Notes: generated from the letters alone by a model not told the origin. A DNA stretch of 64,000 nucleotides from Advenella alkanexedens (GCF_019132845.1 NZ_JAHSPR010000002.1:1-64000); one strand, 5' to 3'; positions 47,770 to 58,688 are shown, counted from the first letter of the stretch. Numbers and translations are program-made.

Positions 47770-48330
47770 ATGAGTGAAATAATACATGATACTGCCCCAG
47801 TCGGGCTGTCCACCAGGCAGCCGGTATTCCTGGTGGGCATGATGGGGGCAGGCAAAACAACAATAGGCCGGGCCCTGGCCCGGGCCATGAATCGGGATTT
47901 TCTGGATCTGGATCATGAGATTGTCGGGCGGTGTGGGGTTAGCATACCCGTCATCTTCGACATTGAAGGTGAGGAAGGGTTCCGTAATCGGGAGAGCATG
48001 GTGCTTGAAGAAGTGGCCCGGATTGACGGTATCGTGTTGGCAACAGGAGGAGGCGCTGTGTTAAGAGAGGCCAACAGGGCCATTTTGCGTCGTCGGGGCA
48101 TCGTGATTTACCTGAAGGCCAGTGCCGATGAGCTTTATCGAAGGGTTGCCAAAGACCGGAACCGGCCCTTGCTGGCTACACCCAATCCTAAAGCCCGCAT
48201 TGCCGAATTGCTGGCACAGCGCGAATCCTTATATGAGAGTGTTGCCGACCTGACGATAGAAACCGGTTCAGGGTCCATTTCTTCGGTTGTCAAAACCATT
48301 CATAATTTGTTGCAAAAAAATCAGGAGTAG
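47770..48330 (+). CDS. aroK: Shikimate kinase
   Basis: 186 residues from the ATG at 47770; an in-frame TTG at 47707 would give a non-homologous 21-residue extension. Walker A GMMGAGKTTIGRALARAM, shikimate contacts FLDLDHEI and EEGFRNRES, and the ATGGGAV loop. Phosphorylates shikimate in aromatic amino acid synthesis. Followed after three bases by aroB. Confidence 0.95.
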   Translation: MSEIIHDTAPVGLSTRQPVFLVGMMGAGKTTIGRALARAMNRDFLDLDHEIVGRCGVSIPVIFDIEGEEGFRNRESMVLEEVARIDGIVLATGGGAVLREANRAILRRRGIVIYLKASADELYRRVAKDRNRPLLATPNPKARIAELLAQRESLYESVADLTIETGSGSISSVVKTIHNLLQKNQE

Positions 48331-48333
48331 AGT

Positions 48334-49416
48334 ATGAGTATTGTCAAGGTCAACACGGAAGGAGGTGCGTATTCCATTCATATTGCCCCCAACTTATTGC
48401 AACAGGTAGGTACCTCCATTCCGCCAGATGCCACCTCGGTGGTCCTCATCAGCAATCCTGCCGTATTTGGCTTATACGGCAACACCGTTTTGCAATCATT
48501 GCAAGCCAGCGGAAAGAAAATCAGCGTTTTCGAGGTGCCCGACGGTGAAGCCTACAAGACCCTGGAAACCCTTAACAGTATTTATACCTTTTTGCTAGAA
48601 CAGCGTCTGGACCGCCGTGCCGTTATTGTGGCGCTGGGCGGTGGCGTGATTGGCGATATGTGCGGTTTTGCCGCGGCCACCTATATGCGGGGTATCCGTT
48701 TCATTCAGGTGCCCACTACCTTGCTGGCGCAGGTGGATTCCTCGGTGGGCGGCAAGACCGCCGTCAATCACCCCATGGGCAAGAACATGATTGGTGCATT
48801 TTACCAGCCGATTGCCGTTGATATCGATACCGCTGTGCTAAGTACGCTGCCCGAACGTGAGATTGCAGCAGGTATGGCAGAGGTCATCAAGTACGGTCTT
48901 ATTCTGGATGCCGAATTTTTTGAGTGGTGTGAACAAAACGTGGCCAAGCTGAAAGCATTGGATCCTGAGGCCATCGGTTATGCCGTCCAGCGTTCCTGCG
49001 AGCTCAAGGCCTATGTGGTGTCGGAAGATGAAAAGGAAACCGGCATGCGTGCCATCCTGAACCTGGGACATACGTTTGGCCATGCCATCGAGGCCGGTCT
49101 GGGCTTTGGTACCTGGCTACACGGCGAAGCCGTGGGTTGTGGCATGGTGCAGGCAGCCGAACTGTCGGCAAGGGTTTGCGGTTTTCCACAGGCTGACGTT
49201 GAAAGGGTCAGGGCACTGGTCGCTGCCATTGGTTGCCCGGTAACCGCGCCCGATCTGGGAATAGACCGATGGATCGAGCTGATGCAGATCGATAAAAAGG
49301 CAGAAGGAGGCAAAATCAAATTCATTGTCATGCCGGGCATCGGTCAGGCGAAAAGTCAAACGGTTCCCCGGGAAGACTTGGCGCTGGTTTTGAAGAAAAC
49401 AACACAGGAAAGGTAA
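48334..49416 (+). CDS. aroB: 3-dehydroquinate synthase
   Basis: 360 residues, NAD- and metal-dependent cyclase of the shikimate pathway. Motifs: ALGGGVIGDMCGFAAATYMRG, AQVDSSVGGKTAVNHPMGKN, and the metal-binding His region LNLGHTFGHAIEA. AGGAG precedes the ATG. Coupled to aroK (3-bp gap) and dgt (6-bp gap). Confidence 0.97.
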   Translation: MSIVKVNTEGGAYSIHIAPNLLQQVGTSIPPDATSVVLISNPAVFGLYGNTVLQSLQASGKKISVFEVPDGEAYKTLETLNSIYTFLLEQRLDRRAVIVALGGGVIGDMCGFAAATYMRGIRFIQVPTTLLAQVDSSVGGKTAVNHPMGKNMIGAFYQPIAVDIDTAVLSTLPEREIAAGMAEVIKYGLILDAEFFEWCEQNVAKLKALDPEAIGYAVQRSCELKAYVVSEDEKETGMRAILNLGHTFGHAIEAGLGFGTWLHGEAVGCGMVQAAELSARVCGFPQADVERVRALVAAIGCPVTAPDLGIDRWIELMQIDKKAEGGKIKFIVMPGIGQAKSQTVPREDLALVLKKTTQER

Positions 49417-49422
49417 ATCAAC

Positions 49423-50547
49423 ATGACAACGCTGGCAACTTATGCAACCAAATCCGAAGATACCCGAGGCAGGATTCATCCGGAAATCGAAGACCCAGGT
49501 CGCAATCCGTTCCAGCGAGACAGAGACCGGATTATTCACTGTTCTGCTTTCAGGCGGCTTGAATATAAAACCCAGGTATTTGTCAATCATGAAGGCGACC
49601 TGTTCCGGACTCGCCTTACCCATAGCCTTGAAGTTGCCCAGATCGGTCGGGCGCTGGCCAGGACATTACGTCTGAATGAGGATCTGGTGGAAGCCATCTG
49701 TCTGGCCCATGACCTTGGGCATACCCCGTTTGGGCATGCCGGCCAGGATGCCCTGAACGCCTGTATGCGTGAAAAAATGCCGCAAGCAGGCGGCTTTGAA
49801 CATAATCTGCAAAGCCTGAGGGTGGTTGATGAGCTTGAAGAGCGCTACGCCTTATTTAACGGCTTGAATCTGAGCTTTGAAACGCGGGAAGGTATTCTTA
49901 AGCATTGTTCCCTTTCCCATGCCCACAGTCTCGGAGAGGTCGCCCAGCGGTTCATCAACAAGACACAACCCAGCCTTGAGGCACAATTGGCGAATCTGGC
50001 CGATGAAATTGCGTATAACAATCATGATGTCGATGACGGGCTTCGATCAGGCTTGATCACGGTTGAACAATTGTTGTCGGTGGAGTTGTTTGCAAATCAT
50101 TATCAAAATGTTTGTGGTATATATCAAAATGTTTCAGAAAAAAGGCTGATTTCCGAAACAATCAGGCGGATAATAAATACTCTAATTGTTGATCTGGCAC
50201 AAAATACAGCGCTTAATATCAAAACATTTCAGATCGAAACACTAAAAGATGTATATAATGCACCCATGCTTGTTGCATTTTCAGACCCCATCAGAAAGCA
50301 GGCAAACGAGCTTAAACGGTTCCTTATGGAAAATCTTTACCGGCATTACAAAGTCATGCGCATGTCAGGTAAAGCAAAACGCATTATCGTTGATTTATAT
50401 AGTGCTTTTCTGGAAGATCCACGTTTGTTACCCAAGGATTACCGTGCGCAGGATGAAGTCCGGCAGGCCCGTTTGATAGCCGATTATATTGCTGGAATGA
50501 CGGACCGGTATGCAATTAAAGAGCATAAAAGATTGTTTTTGATTTGA
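49423..50547 (+). CDS. dgt: Deoxyguanosinetriphosphate triphosphohydrolase-like protein
   Basis: 374 residues. HD-domain metal site: [16 protein letters not shown] (His), [18 protein letters not shown] (HD) and a later Asp in [15 protein letters not shown]-terminal [21 protein letters not shown] is typical. It cleaves dNTPs to nucleoside and tripolyphosphate. Last gene of aroK-aroB-dgt. The left arm of a perfect 17-bp inverted repeat lies across its final codons. Confidence 0.94.
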   Translation: MTTLATYATKSEDTRGRIHPEIEDPGRNPFQRDRDRIIHCSAFRRLEYKTQVFVNHEGDLFRTRLTHSLEVAQIGRALARTLRLNEDLVEAICLAHDLGHTPFGHAGQDALNACMREKMPQAGGFEHNLQSLRVVDELEERYALFNGLNLSFETREGILKHCSLSHAHSLGEVAQRFINKTQPSLEAQLANLADEIAYNNHDVDDGLRSGLITVEQLLSVELFANHYQNVCGIYQNVSEKRLISETIRRIINTLIVDLAQNTALNIKTFQIETLKDVYNAPMLVAFSDPIRKQANELKRFLMENLYRHYKVMRMSGKAKRIIVDLYSAFLEDPRLLPKDYRAQDEVRQARLIADYIAGMTDRYAIKEHKRLFLI

Positions 50548-50602
50548 TGGTTTTTATTTTAATAACTTTTGTTTTGTCAAAAATAAAATCAAAAACAATC
50601 TT
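50529..50602. repeat. Perfect 17-bp inverted repeat spanning the dgt stop
   Basis: AAGATTGTTTTTGATTT at 50529-50545 and AAATCAAAAACAATCTT at 50586-50602 are exact reverse complements separated by 40 very AT-rich bases. The left arm includes the last codons and part of the stop of dgt. It could form a long-looped stem acting as a terminator or a protein site. Confidence 0.85.
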
Positions 50603-50663
50603 GTGTAGATTTGTTTACAATTAGAAATGACTCAATTGTTATTAATTTAAAAACCCCACAATT

Positions 50664-51512
50664 ATGCAAGCTAATGATGATTTTTCATTGTCCCATATAC
50701 TGATTATCGACAATGAAATACATGGACGTAACGCACTGATGAATATTCTGCGGGAAAAAAACTGCCGCATCAGCCATGCTTTTGATGGCTTACAGGGATA
50801 TGAACGGGCAGTGGCCAATCGTCCCGACCTGATTCTTTCAAACATACAGTTACCCAAACTGAATGGCGTCACGCTGTGCCGTCGCCTGAAAGCCAATCCT
50901 TTTACCAACGATATCCCCATGATTTTTTACGGGCAGGAAGAAAATCCGGAAAATCGTCTGGAAGCCTTTCGTAGCGGGGCGGTTGATTACATTCCCAACG
51001 ACTGTTCCGACTTCGAGGTGATCGCCCGGATCACCGTGCATTTGTCTTTGGCCAGTAAAAAGCGCCTGCTTCAATCCATGAGTCTGAACCAGAGCCAGGA
51101 CATGAATTCATTGTCCACTTTTTCGCCCCGGCCTGTCTCCTGCCAGGAAACCCTGGATGATGTCCTGGTGGTATCCATTGTGCAAAAATATGTCCAAGAG
51201 CATCTGAATGAGCCGCTTTCAATCAGTCATTTGGCGGAAGTGGCTGGCATGCACGAAAAGCGCTTAACCAAGGCTTTCCAGGACCAGCTCAATATCAGTG
51301 TTTTCGAATTCGTGCGTGATACCCGCATGCACGAGGCAAAACGCCTGTTGCTGGAAACCTCCTTGCGTACCCTTACCATTGCCGCAGAAATCGGTTATTC
51401 AAGCTCGGCCAACTTTTCAACGGCATTCCAGCAGTTTTACGGTGTTTCTCCCTCTGTATTCAGAAAATACAAGGGTAATGTTGAAGAGGCCAAACAGGCT
51501 GTCCACGCCTGA
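50664..51512 (+). CDS. AraC-family regulator with degenerate receiver domain
   Basis: 282 residues. Residues about 10-130 have a response-regulator receiver fold (HILIIDNEIHGRNALMNIL, PDLILSNIQLPKLNGVTLCRRLKA, IPMIFYGQEE, GAVDYIPND), but the phospho-acceptor Asp is Asn (LSNIQLP), the switch Thr/Ser is Gly and the conserved Lys is Asn. So it probably cannot be phosphorylated normally. Residues about 175-272 are a double helix-turn-helix AraC domain (SISHLAEVAGMHEKRLTKAFQDQLN, LTIAAEIGYSSSANFSTAFQQFYGVSPSVFRK). No histidine kinase is adjacent. The lrgAB-like pair begins 30-70 bases downstream and may be its target. Confidence 0.9.
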   Translation: MQANDDFSLSHILIIDNEIHGRNALMNILREKNCRISHAFDGLQGYERAVANRPDLILSNIQLPKLNGVTLCRRLKANPFTNDIPMIFYGQEENPENRLEAFRSGAVDYIPNDCSDFEVIARITVHLSLASKKRLLQSMSLNQSQDMNSLSTFSPRPVSCQETLDDVLVVSIVQKYVQEHLNEPLSISHLAEVAGMHEKRLTKAFQDQLNISVFEFVRDTRMHEAKRLLLETSLRTLTIAAEIGYSSSANFSTAFQQFYGVSPSVFRKYKGNVEEAKQAVHA

Positions 51513-51581
51513 TTTTGGAAGTCCTGTGCGTTAACGGTTAAGATGGCAGCATTTGAACAAGAATCACCATCAGGGGGTGTA

Positions 51582-51965
51582 ATGTTACTGACGCTGGCCA
51601 TTTTATGTTTTTTCCAGGCATTGGGGGAATGGGTATCGGTGCTTTCGGGTTTACCCATCCCCGGGCCGGTGCTGGGTATGGTGTTTTTGTTTATTACCCT
51701 GCTGCTCAAGCCGGGCCTGAATCATCATATTGCCGCCGCTTCCGAACAACTGCTCAAATCCATGATGGTCATGTTTATTCCGGTTTGCGTGGGTATCATG
51801 ACTTCTTACACCCTGCTGAAGGGCCAGTGGCTGGCCCTGGTGGTCGCCATCGTCATTAGTACGGTTCTGGCCATGGCGGTGGGGGCGCTGGTGATGCACA
51901 AGGTCATGAAGCATCTTGAAAAGCAGGCCCACAACCAGAAAAAGGCGGTGAGCGATGTTGAATGA
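51582..51965 (+). CDS. lrgA: CidA/LrgA-family holin-like membrane protein
   Basis: 127 residues from the ATG at 51582 (AGGGGG upstream; an in-frame ATG at 51543 adds 13 non-conserved residues). Four membrane helices with LAILCFFQALGEWVSVLSGLPIPGPVLGMVFLF, typical of CidA/LrgA. With the overlapping LrgB partner it forms a murein hydrolase/metabolite export pair; in several bacteria such pairs export pyruvate or control lysis. Confidence 0.88.
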   Translation: MLLTLAILCFFQALGEWVSVLSGLPIPGPVLGMVFLFITLLLKPGLNHHIAAASEQLLKSMMVMFIPVCVGIMTSYTLLKGQWLALVVAIVISTVLAMAVGALVMHKVMKHLEKQAHNQKKAVSDVE

Positions 51966-52674
51966 GTTCTGGCTCCCGTTTACCAAAACACCCTTGTTCG
52001 GCATTTTGCTGACCCTGCTGGTTTATGTCCTGGTTGCCTGGCTGGCCCAAAAAAGCCGCTTTCATCCCCTGGTCAATCCCGTTGCCCTGTCGGTCCTGCT
52101 GATTGTGCCTTTCCTGGTGTATACCGGGGTTTCCTATGAAGACTATATGGTGGGCGCACAATACATTTCGTTTCTGCTTGGCCCTGCCACGGTTGCTCTT
52201 GCCGTCCCCTTGGCCAGGCAGCTTGAACGCGTCAGAAAAGCCTGGTTGCCACTGGTTTGCGGTTTGCTGGCGGGTTCGCTGGTGGCGGTCTTGTCGGTGG
52301 TTCTGGTAGCCGCGTTGTTAGGGGCTGAGGATGTATTGATTATTTCCCTGGCCCCCAAATCGGCCACCATGCCGATTGCCATGGGGGTGAGTGAAAAACT
52401 GGGTGGCCTGGCTTCACTGGCAGCAGTGGGGGTCATGGGGACCGGTATTTTTGGTGTCATGACCGCCCGTTATATTTTTAAAGTCATCCGGATCGAGTCA
52501 CCGGAAATCCGGGGCTTCATGCTGGGTCTGACCGCGCACGGGATTGGCGTGGCGCGTGGTTTCCAGATCAGCAATGAAATAGGCACCTTCGCCGGCCTTG
52601 GCATGAGCCTGAATGGCTTGCTGACCGCTTTTCTGGTGCCACTGGTGGTGACCTTGCACTTTGTCCTGTTCTAG
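51955..52674 (+). CDS. lrgB: LrgB/CidB-family membrane protein
   Basis: 239 residues, about six to eight helices. Conserved parts: LLGPATVALAVPLARQL, APKSATMPIAMGVSEKLGGLASLAAVGVMGTGIFG and LGLTAHGIGVARGFQ. It overlaps lrgA by 11 bases. The partner of the holin-like subunit; transported compound unknown here. Confidence 0.92.
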   Translation: MLNEFWLPFTKTPLFGILLTLLVYVLVAWLAQKSRFHPLVNPVALSVLLIVPFLVYTGVSYEDYMVGAQYISFLLGPATVALAVPLARQLERVRKAWLPLVCGLLAGSLVAVLSVVLVAALLGAEDVLIISLAPKSATMPIAMGVSEKLGGLASLAAVGVMGTGIFGVMTARYIFKVIRIESPEIRGFMLGLTAHGIGVARGFQISNEIGTFAGLGMSLNGLLTAFLVPLVVTLHFVLF

Positions 52675-52758
52675 GATCAATATGATTTTCCCTGATGGCA
52701 GGACCGAAAAGCCTGATGCTAGAATCAGGTTAATAATAATCCGGAATCAGGAGACAGG

Positions 52759-54381
52759 GTGCTAATCCAGAAGCCAACGTATGGGCAAACCCATCAGGAA
52801 TTCAAATGGGAAATCCCGAAAAATTACAACATCGGGGTGGATGTATGCGATAAATGGGCCGATGGCAGCAGTCGCCTGGCCCTGATCCAGGAAAAATCGC
52901 CCACCGATATCAGCCGTTATACCTTTGACCAGCTTAAGCAATACTCCAACCAGTTTGCCCGTGTGCTGCAAAAAGCAGGCGTAGGCAAGGGTGACAGGGT
53001 GGGTATTTTGCTGGCGCAGGGCGTGGAAACAGCGATTGCCCACATTGCCGTGTACAAGCTGGGGGCGATTGCGATTCCCCTGTTTTCCCTGTTCGGGATA
53101 GATGCCTTGCAGTACCGGCTGTCCAATTCGGGGGCCAGGGTGCTGGTGACCAACCAGGAAGGGATGGCCAAATTACAGGACATACGTGGCAGCCTGCCCC
53201 AGTTGCAGGCGGTTTTCAATATCGATGCCGGGCAATCCGATCATCATGCCCAGGCTTTCTGGCCAACCCTGCGGCACGAGGCGGCTGACTTTACACCGGT
53301 GGACACGCTGGCCGACGACCCGGCCGTGATTATTTATACTTCTGGCACAACCGGCAAGCCCAAGGGCGCCTTGCATGCCCACAGGGTATTGTTGGGGCAT
53401 TTGCCCGGGGTAGAAATGTCCCATGATTTTCTGTCGGGCAAAGACCGCGTCATGTGGACACCGGCCGACTGGGCCTGGATTGGTGGCCTGTTTGATGTCC
53501 TGATGCCCGCCTGGCACCACGGTATCCCGGTGGTGGCTTGCCGGTTTGAAAAGTTCACCACCGAAGCAGCCTTTGCGCTGATGGAGCGGCATCAGGTAAC
53601 CCATACTTTCCTGCCACCTACGGCACTGAAAATGATGCGCCATATAGAAAACCCGCAACAACGCTGGCAGCTTAAGCTGCGTACCATTGCCAGTGGCGGC
53701 GAATCCCTGGGATTGGAGCTGATTGAATGGGGTAAACGCAATCTGGGGATTACCATTAACGAGTTTTATGGCCAGACTGAATGCAATATGATTGTTTCCG
53801 CCTGTTCAGCTTTGTTTGAACCGCAGATTGGCAGTATTGGCAAAGCAGTGCCAGGGCATGTTCTGGACATTGTTGATGAACAGGGAAATGCCTTGCCCAA
53901 CGGGCAGGAAGGCAATATTGGCGTGCGGACACCTGATCCGGTCATGTTTTTGGAATACTGGCAAAACCCCGAAGCGACCCAGGAAAAATTTGCCGGTGCC
54001 TATTTGGTGACCGGAGATATAGGTGTGCGTGACGCTGACGGCTTCATCCGCTTTGTAGGCCGTAACGATGACGTGATTACCAGTGCCGGTTACCGGATTG
54101 GCCCGGGACCGATAGAAGACTGCATTCTGGGACATCCGGCGGTCAGCATGGTGGCGGTAATTGGCCTGCCCGATGCCGAGCGAACGGAAGTGGTAAGCGC
54201 TTTTGTGGTACTTAACGAGGGCGTTGCCCCAAGCGAGGAACTGAAAAAGGACATCCAGGCCCACGTTCGCCACCGGGTGGCGGCTCATGAGTATCCGCGC
54301 CAGATTCACTTTGTGCGTGAATTGCCCATGACCACCACCGGTAAAATCATTCGCCGGGAATTACGTCAGCAGTATTTTTAA
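52759..54381 (+). CDS. AMP-forming acyl-CoA synthetase (ACS/MACS type)
   Basis: 540 residues from a GTG at 52759 with AGGAG five bases upstream. ATP/AMP motifs: [67 protein letters not shown], and the C-terminal catalytic Lys in [11 protein letters not shown]. It activates an acetate- or medium-chain-like carboxylic acid to its CoA thioester. The last seven codons lie over the 3' end of uvrA on the other strand. Substrate not assignable. Confidence 0.9.
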   Translation: MLIQKPTYGQTHQEFKWEIPKNYNIGVDVCDKWADGSSRLALIQEKSPTDISRYTFDQLKQYSNQFARVLQKAGVGKGDRVGILLAQGVETAIAHIAVYKLGAIAIPLFSLFGIDALQYRLSNSGARVLVTNQEGMAKLQDIRGSLPQLQAVFNIDAGQSDHHAQAFWPTLRHEAADFTPVDTLADDPAVIIYTSGTTGKPKGALHAHRVLLGHLPGVEMSHDFLSGKDRVMWTPADWAWIGGLFDVLMPAWHHGIPVVACRFEKFTTEAAFALMERHQVTHTFLPPTALKMMRHIENPQQRWQLKLRTIASGGESLGLELIEWGKRNLGITINEFYGQTECNMIVSACSALFEPQIGSIGKAVPGHVLDIVDEQGNALPNGQEGNIGVRTPDPVMFLEYWQNPEATQEKFAGAYLVTGDIGVRDADGFIRFVGRNDDVITSAGYRIGPGPIEDCILGHPAVSMVAVIGLPDAERTEVVSAFVVLNEGVAPSEELKKDIQAHVRHRVAAHEYPRQIHFVRELPMTTTGKIIRRELRQQYF

Positions 54382-57246
54382 ATAACGTCCCGTATGGCTT
54401 TGGGGGTGGTTGGCAATATCCCGTGGTGTTCCTTCGGCCACAATGGTGCCGCCGCCCTGGCCGCCTTCGGGGCCCATATCCACCACCCAGTCGGCAGCCT
54501 TGATCACATCCAGGTTGTGCTCGATCACCACCACGGTATTGCCGGCCTCCACCAGCTGGTTAATCACTTTCAGCAAAAGGGCAATGTCGGCAAAGTGCAG
54601 GCCGGTGGTGGGTTCATCCAGCACATACATGGTCTTGCCGGTACTGCGTTTGGACAGTTCCAGCGACAGCTTGATGCGTTGCGCCTCGCCACCGGAAAGC
54701 GTGGTGGCGCTTTGCCCCAGGCGGATATAGCTTAGGCCCACATCCATCAAGGTTTGCAGCTTGCGGGCCACCAGGGGCACGGCACTGAAGTATTCAAGGG
54801 CCTGTTCCACGGTCAGGTCCAGCACATCGCTGATGGTGCGGCCACGGTAGCGGATTTCCAGTGTTTCCCGGTTGTAGCGTTTGCCATGACAGGTGTCGCA
54901 GGGCACGTACATGTCGGGCAGGAAATGCATTTCCACCTTGATCACGCCATCGCCCTGGCAGGTTTCACAGCGCCCGCCCTTGACGTTAAAGGAAAAGCGG
55001 CCCGGATCATAGCCACGGGTGCGGGCTTCCGGAGTGCCGGCAAACAATTCGCGAATGGGAGTGAACAGGCCCGTATAGGTGGCCGGATTGCTGCGCGGGG
55101 TGCGACCGATCGGGCTTTGGTCCACATTAATGATTTTGTCGAAATGTTCCAGCCCTTCGATATGGGAGTAAGGGGCAGACTCTGACTGGGCACGGTTGAG
55201 CTCCCTGGCCATGATGGTGGCCAGGGTATCGTTGATGAGGGTGGACTTGCCCGAACCTGAAACGCCTGAAATACAAACCAGCTTGCCCACCGGAATGCGC
55301 AAATTCACCGACTTCAGGTTGTTGCCGGTGCAGCCGTACAGTTTCAGCCAAGGTTGTTCGGCCTCGAGAGGCCGGATTTTGCCGGCATTGATTTTTTGGC
55401 GGCCACTTAAGTAAGCGCCGGTCAGTGATTGCGGATCGGCTTCGACCTCTTTGGGCGTGCCTTGGGCAATGACCCTGCCACCGTGTTCTCCGGCACCGGG
55501 GCCCATGTCCACGACCCAGTCGGCGGCCCGGATCATGTCTTCGTCATGTTCCACCACAATCACGCTATTGCCCAGGTCACGCAGATGCTGGAGGGTATGG
55601 ATAAGGCGGTCATTATCGCGCTGGTGCAGGCCAATAGAGGGTTCATCAAGCACATACATGACGCCGGTCAGCCCGGAACCAATCTGGCTGGCCAGGCGGA
55701 TGCGCTGGGCTTCGCCACCGGAGATGGTGTCGGCGCTGCGGTCCAGGGACAGGTAGTTCAGTCCCACGTCATTCAGGAACTGCAGGCGCGACTGGATTTC
55801 CCGCACGATCCGGCTGGCGATTTCCTGCTTGGCGCCACTTAGTTGCAGGGCCTGGAACCATTCCAGACATTCGGACAGCGCCATGGCTTCCACTTCGTAA
55901 ATACCCAGTCCGCGCTTGGTGCCTTCCCGCACCTCATTGCCAATCAGCACATTCCGGGCATCGGCGCGCAGGCGCGAGCCTTCGCATTCGGGGCAGCTTT
56001 GCAGGGTGCGGTATTTGCCCAGCTCTTCGCGAACGGCACTGGAATCGGTCTCCAGCCAGCGTCTTTCCAGGTTGGGAATAATGCCTTCAAAGGCATGGGT
56101 CTTGAAGGTGCTGTGTCCTTTGTTGTCCAGGTACAGGAAAGAAATCTCCTCTGTACCGGAACCGTACAGCACGATGTGTTGTATGTTCTCGGGTAGTGAT
56201 TCAAAGGCTTCATCAATATCGAAACCGTAATGAATCGCCAGACTGTGCAGCAGGGAATGGGTAAAGGCATTGCGCTTGTCCCAGCCCTTGATGGCGCCGC
56301 TGGCCAGGCTGAGTTCGGGAAAGGCGACAATTTTCCTGGGATCAAAAACCTGGACATGACCCAGGCCGTCACAGCGTGGACAGGCCCCCACCGGGTTGTT
56401 GAAACTGAACAGCCGGGGTTCCAGTTCGGGCAGGCTGTGGTTGCAGACAGGGCAGGCATAGCGGCTGGAAAAAGCGTGTTCGATATTTTCATCAAGGTCC
56501 AGCACAATCACCCGGCCATCGGCCAGCTTGAGCGCGGTTTCAATGCTTTCGGCCAGGCGCTGCTTGCTGTCTTCACGCACTTTCAGGCGGTCAATCACCA
56601 CGTCAATATTGTGCTTCTCGTTTTTGTTCAGGGGGGTAATGCGGTCAAGTTCGACCATGGTGTCGTTAATGCGAACGCGAATAAAGCCCTGGGCCTGAAA
56701 TTGAGCGAATTCATCTTCGAAGCCACCCTTGCGATTGCGGGCAATGGGAGCCAGCAGGGCAATTCGGGTGTCGGGTTTGAGGGCCAGGATGAAATCGACC
56801 ATTTGGGCCACGCTTTGGGCCTGTAGCGGTTCACCGTGCTCGGGGCAATAGGGCGTGCCCACGCGGGCAAACAGCAGGCGCAGGTAATCGTGAATTTCAG
56901 TAATGGTACCAACGGTGGAGCGCGGATTGTGGCCGGCCGCTTTCTGTTCGATGGAAATGGCCGGCGACAAACCTTCGATCAGGTCGACATCAGGTTTGTC
57001 CATGAGCTGCAGGAACTGGCGGGCATAGGCTGACAGGCTTTCCACATAACGGCGCTGGCCTTCGGCATACAGGGTGTCAAACGCCAGGGAAGACTTGCCC
57101 GAACCGGACAGGCCGGTCAGGACCACCAGTTTATGACGGGGTAAATCAAGTGAAATATTCTTGAGATTATGCGTGCGGGCACCGCGGATGCGGATTGCAT
57201 CCCTGTTGAAATCACCGTTTGTGTCGGGGGATGTATCCATTACCAT
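54361..57246 (-). CDS. uvrA: UvrABC excision nuclease subunit A
   Basis: 961 residues, two ABC ATPase modules. First Walker [14 protein letters not shown], second [14 protein letters not shown]; signatures [15 protein letters not shown] and [15 protein letters not shown]. Zinc-binding clusters: CPVCNHS...CPRCDG and CETCQGDG...CDTCHGK. Damage recognition in nucleotide excision repair. The start is ATG at 57246 or 57240. Divergent from the MFS gene; ssb follows that, the usual neighbourhood. Confidence 0.98.
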   Translation of the reverse strand: MVMDTSPDTNGDFNRDAIRIRGARTHNLKNISLDLPRHKLVVLTGLSGSGKSSLAFDTLYAEGQRRYVESLSAYARQFLQLMDKPDVDLIEGLSPAISIEQKAAGHNPRSTVGTITEIHDYLRLLFARVGTPYCPEHGEPLQAQSVAQMVDFILALKPDTRIALLAPIARNRKGGFEDEFAQFQAQGFIRVRINDTMVELDRITPLNKNEKHNIDVVIDRLKVREDSKQRLAESIETALKLADGRVIVLDLDENIEHAFSSRYACPVCNHSLPELEPRLFSFNNPVGACPRCDGLGHVQVFDPRKIVAFPELSLASGAIKGWDKRNAFTHSLLHSLAIHYGFDIDEAFESLPENIQHIVLYGSGTEEISFLYLDNKGHSTFKTHAFEGIIPNLERRWLETDSSAVREELGKYRTLQSCPECEGSRLRADARNVLIGNEVREGTKRGLGIYEVEAMALSECLEWFQALQLSGAKQEIASRIVREIQSRLQFLNDVGLNYLSLDRSADTISGGEAQRIRLASQIGSGLTGVMYVLDEPSIGLHQRDNDRLIHTLQHLRDLGNSVIVVEHDEDMIRAADWVVDMGPGAGEHGGRVIAQGTPKEVEADPQSLTGAYLSGRQKINAGKIRPLEAEQPWLKLYGCTGNNLKSVNLRIPVGKLVCISGVSGSGKSTLINDTLATIMARELNRAQSESAPYSHIEGLEHFDKIINVDQSPIGRTPRSNPATYTGLFTPIRELFAGTPEARTRGYDPGRFSFNVKGGRCETCQGDGVIKVEMHFLPDMYVPCDTCHGKRYNRETLEIRYRGRTISDVLDLTVEQALEYFSAVPLVARKLQTLMDVGLSYIRLGQSATTLSGGEAQRIKLSLELSKRSTGKTMYVLDEPTTGLHFADIALLLKVINQLVEAGNTVVVIEHNLDVIKAADWVVDMGPEGGQGGGTIVAEGTPRDIANHPQSHTGRYLKILLT

Positions 57247-57382
57247 TGTTTAATACTAGCTTCCAGTAAGATGAGTCTGGTTTTTGTCAGTGGAATATAT
57301 AACTATAACGCAGGAAGCCAGTCTGCGTTACACTCTCATAAAGATATCCTCCAATTAGTTGGTTATTCATTGAATTCTTTAC

Positions 57383-58618
57383 ATGTCCATTAAATCCAGA
57401 ACCAGTCGACCTGATTCCCCTCATGCTGCCCGGCAACCACGGGAAAAACTCAAGCTAACCCCTGTTGAAAGAAAAGCCAGCATTTCCCTGGCTTTATTGT
57501 TTGCCGTGCGCATGCTGGGCCTGTTTTTACTGACCCCCGTGTTTGCCGATGCCGCAAAAACCTTAACCAATGGCAATAATGCCGCGTTGGTGGGGGCAGC
57601 CATAGGGGCCTATGGTATTACCCAGGCCATTATGCAAATTCCGCTTGGCATGGCGTCCGACAAACTCGGTCGGCGTCCGGTCATTATCTTTGGCATGTTG
57701 CTGTTTGTGCTGGGTGGCATTATTTGTGCCAATGCCGAATCGGTCACCACGGTCATTATTGGTCGGGCCATTCAGGGGTTTGGAGCGGTTTCCGCTGCCA
57801 TTACCGCCTGGGTTGCCGATGCCACCCGCCCGGAGGTCCGTACCCGTGCCATGGCCATGGTGGGCGCTTCCATTGGCGTTTCGTTTGCGGTTTCACTGGT
57901 GCTGTCTCCCTTGCTGGTTGAATGGAGTGGCCTGCCGGGCCTGTTCTGGGTAATCAGCCTGCTGGGTTTTGTCTGTTTGCTGCTGGCGACTTTCATCGTG
58001 CCCGTGGTGCCCATGCACGGCCAGGCGGTATCGCAACAGTCGCGTGCGGCCGATGTATTCAAACATGCCGATTTGCTGCGTCTGAATTTCGGGGTTTTCT
58101 GCCTGCATTTTATTTTGATGTCCATTTTTGTGGTGGCGCCGCCCCTGCTCATGGAGCTGGGTAGCTATACGGTGGGCAATTTGTGGGAAGTGTATCTGCC
58201 GGTTATTCTGGTGGCCTTTGTGTTAATGGTCCCGGCCGTTTTCTATACAGAAACCCGCCATATCCATAAATTGAGCCTGGAAGTCTGTGTGGCCGCCCTG
58301 GCTATAGTGATGGCGGTCATGCCGCTGGCCAGCCAGTCTTTTGTTGCTACCATGATTGCCTTTGTGCTCTTTTTTATTGCGTTCAATATCCTGGAGGCCT
58401 TGCAGCCGTCTATGGTTTCCCGCTTTTCACCTCCCGAGCATAAAGGCCTGGCCTTGGGGTTTTATAATATGTCCCAGGCACTGGGTGTGGCGGCGGGTGG
58501 CGCGATTGGCGGGTTGGTGGCACGTTATGCCGGCCCTCCAAAAGTCTTTCTGCTGGGGGCCTTGCTGGCCGCTGTCTGGTTCTTTGTATCAAGAGGCCTG
58601 AAAGGTGCTGGGCGATAG
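57383..58618 (+). CDS. MFS transporter (drug/sugar efflux type)
   Basis: 411 residues with about 12 membrane helices. Motif A between TM2 and TM3 reads GMASDKLGRRPVIIFGML, and the TM5 region GRAIQGFGAVSAAITAWVADATRPEVRTRAMAMVGASIGVSFAVSLVLSPLL has the antiporter-type motif C features. It has a hydrophilic N-terminus of about 30 residues. Substrate unknown. Sits between uvrA and ssb as in other Burkholderiales. Confidence 0.9.
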   Translation: MSIKSRTSRPDSPHAARQPREKLKLTPVERKASISLALLFAVRMLGLFLLTPVFADAAKTLTNGNNAALVGAAIGAYGITQAIMQIPLGMASDKLGRRPVIIFGMLLFVLGGIICANAESVTTVIIGRAIQGFGAVSAAITAWVADATRPEVRTRAMAMVGASIGVSFAVSLVLSPLLVEWSGLPGLFWVISLLGFVCLLLATFIVPVVPMHGQAVSQQSRAADVFKHADLLRLNFGVFCLHFILMSIFVVAPPLLMELGSYTVGNLWEVYLPVILVAFVLMVPAVFYTETRHIHKLSLEVCVAALAIVMAVMPLASQSFVATMIAFVLFFIAFNILEALQPSMVSRFSPPEHKGLALGFYNMSQALGVAAGGAIGGLVARYAGPPKVFLLGALLAAVWFFVSRGLKGAGR

Positions 58619-58654
58619 CCACAATGGTTATAATGCGCACATTATTCTTTAGTA

Positions 58655-58688
58655 AACCAACCTGCATTTGTAAGATAACAGGCTGGTT
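58655..58688 (+). other. Hairpin in the ssb leader
   Basis: AACCAACCTG and CAGGCTGGTT pair at nine of ten positions around a 14-base loop, 24 bases before the ssb ATG. A TATAAT at 58629-58634 just upstream is the likely -10 of ssb, which would place this stem in the 5' untranslated region. Confidence 0.45.

Noticed and set aside
57247-57382. SOS (LexA) box in the uvrA/MFS divergent region
   Set aside because: The nearest candidate is CTGGTTTTTGTCAG, whose CTG and CAG are eight rather than ten bases apart, and it lacks the TA-rich core. No convincing LexA site was found here or before ssb.
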